Below are positions 24,101 to 36,100 of a stretch of DNA of 64,000 nucleotides, in pieces. The stretch is from assembly GCA_963922205.1 (NCBI GenBank), contig CAWUHX010000007.1, positions 2,766,877 through 2,830,876 on the forward strand. The letters are read 5' to 3'. Both the position numbers and the translations under genes were made by a program. The stretch is from Romanomermis culicivorax. Lineage: Eukaryota; Nematoda; Enoplea; Mermithida; Mermithidae. Below the pieces are notes generated by a model. The model ran no database searches and had not been told where the DNA came from. It worked only from the letters and a program-made list of their open reading frames with translations. The stretch's first letter is position 1; each line of letters starts with the position of its first letter.

Positions 24101-27100
24101 GTTTGTAAATTTAAGAATGACGAAAAATAAGTACAACAGCATTCGAAGTCGTTTACACCACGTTTTTACCGTAGGATTTTTTATCCCAACCAATAGTAAG
24201 AGTAGTCTATTAGGCTCAGCAGGAAATCGTTAAAATATGAAATAGTGCACGATTTCCACAATTTCAAGAAAAGCAAGCTGTATGTGATCTTTCGTATGAC
24301 TAAAAGTTAACAAGACATGGGCGCTGGATGCAACGCCGTACCAGATATCTAAACTTTAGTTGTTAGCAGATAGTTTGATGTTCAGCATTAGATCATACTA
24401 ACTAGGCAGCTGAATACTCCATCGCCGTTCAAAAAATCAGCGAATCAACGAAAAATCCAATAAAAAGTAGTAGAATCAATCAAGCAACTATCACTCAACT
24501 AATCATGACATCAAAAGATGAAGGAACCAACTGACTAGCCAAAGCGCTATCCTAAGAATAAACTAATCAAAGTACAGTCAACTGAACTCCTTGACCGTCA
24601 TTTGGTACCAGATAAACCAATGCAGCTTTCTCAGCTATGGAACCGCGAAACGCGTATAGCGTTGAAGTGTTTAATCTTTCTTGATTTTAAAAAATTTTTC
24701 AGTCTCACAAGACCATTGTCGAGATTGCAGTTCGAGCCTAATGATGGACAGGTTAGAAGTCTTAATTTCATTTTCCACAAGCAATAACTAAATCCTGTCG
24801 TTATTTTTCAAAAGATACTTGCAGTGCCAGTCGGAAACAGCGTCAATTTGTATAGCAGCGATTCATGGGGTTTGAAAAAAGAGCTGAAAGTTGTATCATC
24901 GATTAACGAAGTACAATCTGCCATTGTGTTTGTTTAAAATCAGCAACTAAATTCTCAGAAATGCTTCTGCAGTTATTCTCAGTTTGCGCCTTTTCAAATT
25001 GTGGGAAATATATTGCTGGAGCTACAATGACTGGACGGATGGTCGTCTGGTTCCTAGAAAATGGCGAAATTATGCATGAGTAAGCAATTAAAAGATTCAA
25101 TCTAATTCAGATTTAAATTTGAAAGGACGATTTTCTTCCGAAAATGCGGTATATAGAACGAAAGAAGCTAGACATACTTCCAGTCGGAATTCGTAAACCT
25201 ACGGCATTGCATTTTATTCATTTCAATGTTACATTATATTCAACCAGATTTCTGATCAAGAAGTTATAGATTGAGCTCTTTCTTTAAAATTTCTGCGGAA
25301 TGCGTATTTTCGGGATTTAAATTAATTTGATTTGGCACAAAATTCTTTATGGACACAAAAGATGAATTCGAGAAGTTATATCTTTTGAAAATATAATTTC
25401 TCTTTCTTTGCAGAAGATTTTCAAATATTATAATCACTCGTTGCTAATTGAGTCGCGCGCTTTGTAGCCATATGCGCCAATTTCAATTGCGCTTTCCCAT
25501 TCGCGCCCTCGCCAATTGCGCCGATTTTCAAGTGCGCCATTTTTATATGCGCCCTATGCATTTGCGCCACTGCATGATGCGCCAACTGCAATTGCGCTTT
25601 TTGCAAATGCGCCGCCTTTGTGTTTTCATTCATCATAGAAAGACAATGGATGCACCGGTAATAAAAAAAGTGACCAAGATGACTATTGTCTCCAGAAATT
25701 GTTTAGGGCCCAAATTACAGAAAGTGGGCTAAAAGTGGGTAAGAGTAAAATGGCGGGTAAAGTCGTAGGTAAATAAATGTCGAGTAAAATCTCGGGTAAA
25801 ATCGTAGGTAAATAAAAGTCGAGTAAAATCTCGGGTAGAATCGTAGGTTAAGGCTGGGTAAAAATCGGGTAGAATCGCGGATAAAATCATGGGTTAAAGA
25901 CGGGTAAAATCGTCGGTAGAAAAAAATAACCCATGATTTTACCCATATCGAGATTACAGAAGGTGGGTAAGGTAAAAGTTGGGTAAAAAGTTGGTGAAAA
26001 AGACATAAAAATAACCTGCGATTTTATCCTGATATTAGCAGGGTTATATTGACAAGAAGTTAATATTTTTCACGTAAGGCTCGGATTTGATTGGTTCTTT
26101 GCATGCCGTCGAAGTGTTGCAGGTTAAACTGAATCTGATGTTAGTGATGGCAATGACCAGGAGCCCGAAAATTCAGATTTTCCGGAAATGCATTGATCAT
26201 CATTGTACATATTTCAGTACAACGGCATCAGCATAAATTTGTGATGCCAGTGGGTCATTGTCGAAGAGCACTTTTTCGAGCTACACTATTAGTCGATAGT
26301 GCAACAATTTTGAAACATGTCTTTTGCTTTTCAAACTCCGTTGAGATGAATCAACAGGTTTTTTTCATCAAGATTTTGATATGTGAATCTGATGAAAATT
26401 GTGGCTTTTGATGAAAACGTTTAAAGCTTGAATAATCTTCCAGAAAATTCTCCTTAGGCTCAAAAAAACAATGACTCCTACGGTATTTGAGTTGATAAAC
26501 AAATACCATCTATGCTATAACAACTGAAATGCACCATAGTCTGTTTTTATTGAATGCTCGTAAATCGAAAAATTAACACTGTCTTTGAAATCGTTTGCAC
26601 TAAGTCTTTGTTGAAGAATTTTTTACTCAAAAATTCTTGTCAAGTTTTACAAATTTTCACTCTTAAATGACATATTGCTTAGCAGAAAATCTTAAAAGTA
26701 TAAAATATGGCTTGTCTTATAGTATTAGAAGTTGCAATCAAAAAACACAGTGATTTCACCACTCGGGCGCATGGCGAATTCTAAATAGTGATTATTAAGC
26801 AAACCAATACCCTTTACTCTCACAGTAATCCTGTCATAAAATTCCCTTGCGTGAATTTTGTTCATGCACACAATACAGTAAAGCATAATAATAGCTGCAG
26901 TTACAGGAACATGAGCGGATGGCTCACATAATTGGGGAAGTAGCGCATAGTCATGAGAGCTATTGCTTTGAACCGAAGGAAATGTTTCGTTGTGAGATAT
27001 CGGCATTTTAGTTTTGGGATACCCTGTTCATATGACTAAAAACAAGCTCACCATGAAAAACATGTATAAAGATGATGGGTTGGGTAACCCGCCACTTACC

Positions 27101-30100
27101 TACGTTCTGTAATACGAAAACTAAAAAAGTCGGGTAAATTTCCGAGTTAAAAATGGGTAGAATCGTTGGTAAAAGATGGGTAAAATCGCAGGTAAAACTT
27201 TGGGTTAGAGATGGGTAGAATCACGGGTAAAATAGTAGGTAAAAGGCGGGTAAAATAACGGGTTAAACATGGGTTACATTACCCGAGATTTTACTTTTAC
27301 CTTACTTTTATTTTACCCGCGTTCTGTAATTTGGGCCGAGGAAGCATTTTTTGTACAAAATTTTTCCAATCCGAAAATTTTTGCTGTATGTTTATTTTTC
27401 TCAGACTTATGTAGTTAATCTATATCACAGTTTAGCTACTCCAAATGATTCTATGATCTGATCATGATTTCATGATCTGATCATGATTCAATGATCTGAT
27501 CATGATTCAATGATCTGATCATGATTCAATAATCTGATCATGATTCAATGATCTGATCATGATTCTATGATCAGATATCCTGTGCCCAGTACCTTCATAC
27601 TTCGAATTTGTTCAGGAGCAGCAAAGCTAAACATTTACTCCAGATCTTACCACTTGAGTTCGAAAGTCAAACTAAGCAAGACATAAATGTATAGAGTTAC
27701 AGTATTTAATACGCCACAGGATCAGCCAAATTATAAGCTATGCCGGTCATAAAATCAATAGCATTAATTTCACCCTGATCATACTGTAGCTTGAGTGTAA
27801 AAAATTCTAGAGTTCCAAGTGCGACATAATTTCATTTTGATAATTTTCAACTCTGGCTATGTGACTATCTCTGTGGTCCTGTATGACTGTATGATAATTT
27901 ACAATGTTGTTTTTGCCTAGTTTGTGTGGTCTTCAAGAATAACTACATTTCTCATTTAATACTATGTTTTCAGTGTACAATAAGAATTATGGCCCAAATG
28001 AACAATGCACATTTGCAAATGGCGCATTTAACACACAGCGCATTTGCTAATAGCGCATATGACATGTGGCCATTTGGATCGGCACAATTGGCAAAAGCGC
28101 ATATGAAAAGGGCGCAATTGCGCAACGCCCCAGTCGCACAGCTATAGTTACCGATTCAGCGGCAGATTTTTTCAAACATCGTCTCAACTTTTTCTTCATC
28201 TATCGTCGTCTAGTCTTCTCCAATGATTTACATTTTTAAGCCAAAAACACCCAAAAAACCGTACCATATGCGCTCTACTGTGGCATCCCGTGTATGAGGA
28301 TCGATTGATTTTCGGAGATATTGACGGTTCAGTTGGTGTTCTCAAAAATTTGCTACCCGTCAATAGTATGAATGGAAAATATAGTCCAGAACTTTATAAA
28401 AGTGGAATTTTGATGGACGACGAAGTTTCTTGCGGTGAGAAAAATGTGAAGTTATAAAGAATATTTGAAAAATTAAGAATTGTATTCTTTTCCTGGTTGT
28501 CAATCATGTACTACTGAGACTCACACTGATCATATTTTTTATTATTCTGCCTCATTAAAACACTGCTCCAAATGGTGTTCCGTAATCCTATTCAGAATGT
28601 ATCAGTTTTTCCAGATTCTAATATCGGCGCTTTGAAAGCACGGTACAGTCGTCAGTTTAACGACATCGACAATGACGACAACGTCACCGAAGATATTGAC
28701 GATTTTCTATCTAAAAAAGAAAAATTTGAACCTAACGCTTTATCCACTGAAAAAGTTATCAACGGTCCAGTTTGGACTACCAAAGCTGTTCAAAAACAAT
28801 TTGTTGTCAATTCTACGCCGAGTACTTTAGATTCTAGATACATGGTGATACTTGAATAAGATCTGGGAAAATACATTTTAAAGATATTTTTTCTTATGTT
28901 CTGAAGAAATGGAACGATGTAGCAGTTATTCGACAATATAATAATGATGGCGAATCTACCATTGAAGTTGAGTTCCATGATGTTACGTTACATCACGCGA
29001 TTCAGCTGAATAACGTTGGAACTAGATTCACCATGGCTGATGTTTCAGCGCAATTTGTTGCATTTTGCTCTCAGTGTGACGATGGGCCTGCGTAAGTTTT
29101 AGGGCGTTCAATTTTCAAAACGATTTCATATCCTAGATTGTTATCGTATTCCACTCGATTCATCAGAAACAGTAATCCAAGCCAGTACGGATTAGATTCC
29201 GAATTTGAAATTTCAGATTTTTCTTTGAAAGTTTTATTTAAAAATCTATATGTAGCCTAAAAATTTTACATTAGTCGCTGAAATTTAAGCCGTTTACACG
29301 TTATCCACTTCGGCGCTTGGGATCTGTCGAAAGAGTGGACTATTGATTTGCCTGCTGCTGAAAATCTTTCGGTAAGAAAATAAATACACAGTGGCGCAAA
29401 AAATGATGTACTTGTAATTGGTAAGTTTGTGTAGATACCATACATGCACTTAGGAGGGTAGGCATACATGTAACGGAGCCCCGAGGTCTGGGGGGGGGGT
29501 GTCGGACGATTTTTTTGGCCGGGGGTCAGTAATTCCCAAAATTTTTGGGGGAGGGGTCTCCCAAGGGAAAAAACCGATTTTTCACGAAAAAACTCCCAAA
29601 AATAGTTCAAAAAATAATAATTTTTTTCTAAAAAGACCGAAAAAGATGTATTCATGGCGCGAACCGCCGAGAAAATTCACATTTTTGACCATTTTTTTGT
29701 TCAAAAATTGAATTTTTTATCAAAAAATTACATTTTTCGGTATTTTTCCGACCAAAAGTATGCATGGTGCTTCCTACGGCTGCCATATGGCTAGCCATAG
29801 GATTGGAAAATCCTGGGGGCGGCTGCCCAATGGCTAGCCATATGGTCGACGATTTCTGGGGGGGTTCCTATAGCACTTCCCCTCCAATTACATGTATGGG
29901 GGTAGGGGGGTAAACCCCCATAGCTGAGACCCTGGTCACCCCCCCCTTGCCGAAAAAAATCGTCTAACACCCTCACCTGAACTTTTTCCAAGACGATTTT
30001 TTTGATGTTTTTTGTGCATATTTTGTATGAAAAACAGGCTTGCAGAACTTTTTTCTACTCACCCACCCCCTACCCCCTGGAAAAATGTCCATAGACCCTC

Positions 30101-33100
30101 CCCCCTGGAAAATTCTTGCCGTGCATGTCTGGTAGATACTGGAAAAGGTATTGTGTCAAGTTTTTTGCAGAACCCAAAAGCTCTGTATTACATATGTAAA
30201 TTTTCATATTCTGAACTCCACCAATTGAGTTTCTCGTCGAAATTCGCCTAAAGCGGTTGTTAAACAATTGAAAAAATGAAAGTATCAACATTAGGTTTTA
30301 TGGACTCCTGACAGACATATTTCCAGAAACCGGCTATTAGCGACGAAGCTTGCCATCGATTCCATGCTTAATTCGTTTAACGCTTTTCTTACTATAGTTT
30401 TCTCCAGAGAACAAAAATTTTACAGTAAATTTCAAAGTAAAAGAAAACGACTGATTTTGATTACCATACTAAGCACAAATGTAACGGGGCCCCGAGGTCT
30501 GGGGGAGAGGGGTCGAGCGACTTTTTTGAGATTTTGGGGTCAGCGTGGGGTCGCTGATTTTCCAAGATTTGGTAATTTTTGTCTAAAAAATGATATTTTT
30601 CGTCTTAAAAATAGAAAATATATTCATGGCCCGGCCCGTAGAAAATATATTCATGGCCCGGAGCGCCCAGAAAATGGTTGTTTTTGACAATTTTTTGTTA
30701 AAAAATGACATTTTTCGTCAAAAATTTGACATTTTTCAGTATTTTTTCGATCAAAAGTGTAGGGTTCCATATGACTACCATATGGTTAGCTATAGGATCG
30801 GAAAATCTTGGGAGATCGTCCAATGGCTAGCCATATGGCTGACGATACTGCACTTCCCCTCCCCCAATTACATGTATGATACTAAGCAGGCCTGTTGCCA
30901 GGAATTTTTTCGGGGGGGGGGGCACACATTTTTTTCACTTAATTTACTTTAGAATTGGTCTTTCTGACTTGATTTTTTCTTAAAGAAAAAAATTGAAGGT
31001 CCCACCTTTGCCTTTTTCAACACTTGAAACATTTCGGGGGGCCATGACCCCCCAACACCCCCTTGCCTGCAGGCCTAATACTAAGTAAGGAACAGTCTGA
31101 TAGAGCTTTCAAAACGAATCTAGAAAGGTCATTTTAATTAATAATTTTCTTTATCGTACTTTTTAAGCAGACAACGACGTAGCGGTGGGTATGGGGTTTA
31201 CCCCTTGAAGAATGGTGCACTAGGTGGTCAAATTTCCTGAAAAATGGTGTGCGGAACCTTGATTTAGGTTCAGTGTACTTCAACCAATAGTGTAGTTTTC
31301 ATTGTAATTAGACAGTTATTATAAAAAAACACATTGGGACGAAAGAATTCTGCGTAGTACAAAACCACAGCAGATTAAGTAAAAGTAACAAAATTAGACC
31401 ACGGTTGGTTGTTTTCTGTAGCTATGAAATCAGTTTGCCTGCTCCTCAGCTTGAAATCCGCATAATTTGTGCTGTTTTGTGCGAATTTATGGAGAACGGC
31501 TAATTTATTGAAAATCAAGGTTTTTTTAACTGGTTAACTGCACTTTAGCCGACCCTAGCGAATAAGAGGACAAGTTTGATAGCCATAGTGTCCCTGGACA
31601 TCCCTAGCTGGCGCATTTGACCAAAAAAAGTACATCCGTGCCAAAATCATCGATTTATCTCAATCAGAAACACGAACCCTGTTAATGTGTGATTTTAAGT
31701 TATATTTGTAGCATTATCTCACGTTAACTTTGTGCATAATTAGCTAGTCGGACAAGCAAGGCTTTGAACAAAATGAGTCCAATAATTCAGTTTATGCGGA
31801 AGGTTGAACGCCTAATTTAGTTGGATGTTCTAGTGAATTATCTTACTAAAGAAAATGTTATCCTTTAATTTTTCAAAAAATCTATATTTATTCCGTCGAT
31901 TTTGGCAAATAGGTGTTACGTTTTTGCACCTCCTTGTATCTCGAGTGACTTCTGTGACAAAATCTCTACGCTAAAGGCTTACTGCTGCATATAGAAACAA
32001 TTGATAATTTGAGTTCAATGACTAGATTTCTGGTGATTGTACCGAATCTTAATTTTCATTTGACAGAAATGGACTTGTTATACACATCCAAAGTTTTGGG
32101 AACAAATCAATCTTAAAACGTGCTGCATATTTTTAGTGTTTGGCCGTCACCGACGAATGGCTCGCAGTTGCGTCGTTAAAGTATGTGTGGCTCTTTACGT
32201 CTGCTGGATTACAGTTCAACATGTTTGCGTTACTGTCCGAACCTGTTACGATGGCGGCATGTTCGAATAAACTTTCGGTCGTCTATAATGAATCGGTCGG
32301 TAAGTTTTGCGAATTCAATATTTTGTCTGAGTGAGTCAAAATTTCTTTATGTATTTTCATTTTCTCTTTTGAACGGTGAACCACGTTTACAAGTACATAA
32401 ATTTTCATGTATAGACACCGACGGCAGTCCATTATATTCCTGTTTACTTATCGAAAATCCCGCGAAAGTCTGTGCTACACAAGCTGTCTCATTGAGGATA
32501 CCACTTTCTTCGGAAAGTCAACTGGCTTGGCTTGGGTAAGACTGTAATTTAAGGGAAAGGTTCAGTTGAATTGTACGTCTTTATTAACGATATTCAATGG
32601 TTCCAATTTTTTCTCAAATCTAGGAAAGCCTCGCGTTTTTGTCTTCATTGCATCATGAATATGTGTATATTCTTACACGTCAAGATGACTGGAAATATTC
32701 ATGTCGTTATCTCGTTGTAAAAGTGTTATTATAATATTTTTCTCATTACTTTTAGCTTCACGGACGAAAATACTCTATGCGCCTGCGATTCGGCTGGTTT
32801 AGTTTTAGCATACAAGCATGGCTTGTGGATACCAATATTTAATGCTCAGGTGAGATTTTCTGTGTCAGAGAACACATCTACTTTGACAAAATTGTCGAAA
32901 TTTACATATAAATTCGTATACATATCAAAAAATTAAAGCGTTTTGGCGCAGAATATTTTCACTCGAGCGATATAGTCTTGTGGCTAGAGAGATAGCGTTA
33001 TAAAATGAAAGTTTTCATCCAGAAGCGTTTGCTCGATGTCGTCTTCACCATACATGTAATTGGGGGGGAGTGCTATGGGAACCACCCCAGAAATCGTCGA

Positions 33101-36100
33101 CCATATGGCTAGCCATTAGGCGACCGCTCCCTCCCCCAGGATTTTCCAATCCTATGGCTAACCATATGGTAGCCCTAGGGACCCCCATACTTCTGGTGGG
33201 AAAAATACTGAAAAATGTCAATTTTTTATGTAAGATGCCAATGTTTGAACAAAAAATGGTCAAAAACGTCAATTTTTTCGGCGCTTCGCGCCATAAATAC
33301 ATTTTTTATACAAAAATTTTTGTTTTTTGAACCATATTTCAGACTTTTTTCGTGAAAAAATCCATTTTTTTCCTTCAGAGACCCCTACCCCCCAAAAATT
33401 TGGGAATTACTGACCCCCTGCCCAAAAAAAGTGGCCCGACCCCCCCCCCCCCCAGACCTCGGGGCCCCGTTACATGTATGATCTTCACTCGTGATGACTC
33501 ATTTTAATATTAATCATCAACGATTTTGAAATAATAGTTATTCATTACATCTGCACAACTGTATATTAGATGATCAACGGCGATTTTTTCTGGATCATAT
33601 CAATACAAGAAAGGATTCGACACATACGCGGCATAAGATGTGCGAAATCTTCGAACCACAAATATCCGGCTGTTTTTCCACGACCGGTTGTTTCGACTTG
33701 CGAATTTAAAATTCCACTTTGCGATTCGGATACAGAAAAATCGACCTGGGAAGAAAATCTGTTATTAGCAAATTCTCGTTCCGTTCCCAAGGGAAGTTTT
33801 AGCGAAGATGATTTAGAAACGATTCAAAATGAATTGGAGAAAACAAAACTTCAAGCTGTTTTGAAATTATTTCTTGTAAGATGCATTTCGTATTTTTTCC
33901 AACTTTTTCATTAATTAGCTTTTCCTTAGATTGCTTGCAACAACGATAGAGATTGTAGAGCTTACGATATCGCTCGTTTGTGTGACAAAGCGACAACGCT
34001 TAATGCTTTAGTGAAGTACATAATTTGTCTGCAGAATACTAATGTCCAAAAATTAAGGATGCTTTTGTATTTTCTTTAATCTTCTACATGTACCAACAAA
34101 AACATGAACTATGTTATAACATGGATACTGTATGTTACTCTGCATGCAAAAAATATCGAAAAGGCAAACATTAGTTGAGTAAGTAGTATAAAAATTACCG
34201 AAAAATCAAAGGAAAAATGTAGATGGATCGAAGCAGTTGTCTCGTAGGCGGAGCAGACATACTCTATACTGAGCATATAGATCGACGAGTCATCCATAAA
34301 ATATTAAAAAATTGCTTCCAGCAGTGTTTTTTCTGCACCGTGCTGACTTTTTAGGCTTCGTGCAGAATTTTTTTTGTGATTTCTGCACTGGTGCAGAATT
34401 TTTTGAGTCATGTGTTTGATCACATATATTCTTCTATAATGTGTCAGTCATTGATTCTGAACTTCTAAAATCAATTATTTTTCTTATTTTAAAACTTTAA
34501 AATGTCTAGTCATAAACTCGTTCAAAAATAGCATTGAATTATACATTTAGCTTTTTTCCTATATTCACTATTGTTGTATTGTAATAGGCACTGTTTTTCC
34601 CCCAAATCGTGCTTCTTGAGGAAAAAATTTGGAAAAGGGGAAAAAATTTGGGCTTTTTCCCCACTTGGGAAAGAAAATTTTGGGGATCGGATACAGAAAA
34701 GATGCATTTTAGAAAGGCATTATCTCAATATTTTCGGCACTTCGCGTCGGTTATAACTTTAATATTCATTATTATGTGTTACCCAGCTCAGGCGCGGCTT
34801 TCAGCATGTCTGTCTTCACTTATCACCTTAATCTATAATAGTTTTCATCATCTTAAACGTATCATCTGATGTTTTGATTAGTAATCTTCAATATTTTGTC
34901 TTGATATTAAATGAAGACTCACATTCTTTCCTTGACACATTTTTTGAGGAAGATCCATTCATCAAGTCTCTAAACCTTTTGAAGTGATTATTCCATTCTT
35001 AATGTAAAACCAATTCAAAAGCTTCATGGAAGCAGTTTTTAGAAATTTCTACTCTTCTTACTCATATGTCTTTTCGGCCAAGTTCATGAGAGTTAACGAA
35101 TAAATTACTGGTTTTAATGTTTTTCAATTGATAAAATTCTAGAAATTACGACTTTTGAACACAAAATTGGAATTTAATTCTTGAAATGAATGTTCGTAAA
35201 GTTGATTTTCCAGCTTCGCAGAATGTCAAAACCCAAAAAATTTTCCGGCGCTTAGCGCCCTAAAGTTTAATGTAATTTTTTGGGTTTCCCACTTGTCATC
35301 ATAGTGGAATTAACCGTCGATTTCTCATGTAGTTCAAAGTCATTATGCTTTCGGATGGTTTGCTGGAAAATTTGTTCCACAATGCTTGTAGATTAGACTT
35401 CGATCAAACTCAAAAATTTCATTTTTTTCACAATTTTAATGAATTAACGGCTCTAAAAACACCAGAAGGTTTGAAAAAGCTCAAAAACACATAAATAACG
35501 CGTCTATGAGCATTTTTAAGCAAAAAAAATGACTTCGAGAAAATTAGAAAAAATTTTTGATCCTTTTCCCCATTTGTGGAAAAGGCTCAGGGGGGAAAAC
35601 AGTGGTAACAGGAGAAAATCGCATTGCAGAAATTTTTTTGGCTTATCTGCTCTGTGCAGAAAGCCGGGTGCAGAAAAAAACATTGGCTTCCACATATCTT
35701 CAAATTTAAAAATAAAATTTTCAATACTTCGACAATATAGTGTTCGAGTGGTGCAAAATTCATAATAGGTATCATCTCAAACGTAGGCTACACGCTGATG
35801 TTCGAAGTCGATTAGATAGTGTCATTGATCAACTAGAAAACAAAACAACTATAGATGAATTATTCTGAGTGTATCTTAATGAAAAGGCAATAATATTGTC
35901 AGTTCAGTTGCAAAACGTACAGTAAGAAAGGAATCACGCAACCAAGCGAAAATTTTAATCTTTAAACCAGCAAGAACTTCTGTCATTCGTCAGCACTCCG
36001 TCAGACAAATTATTAAAAAGCTGCATATGTATATTGCAAACCTAGTGATTCGATATAGTTCTATGATTAGGGGTACCGTCCGCTTGCTTTTAATGCGCGA

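Noticed and set aside
25421-25636. Repetitive protein (AHLQMAHL-like) encoded by the TGCGCC arrays
   Set aside because: Several frames on both strands give similar repeats because of the 12-bp period; no start, splice or codon bias supports translation.
32299-32334. WDHD1 exon 12 continuing to codons after 32,299
   Set aside because: The extension reaches a stop and does not join in phase to the next exon; the GTAAGT at 32,300 does.
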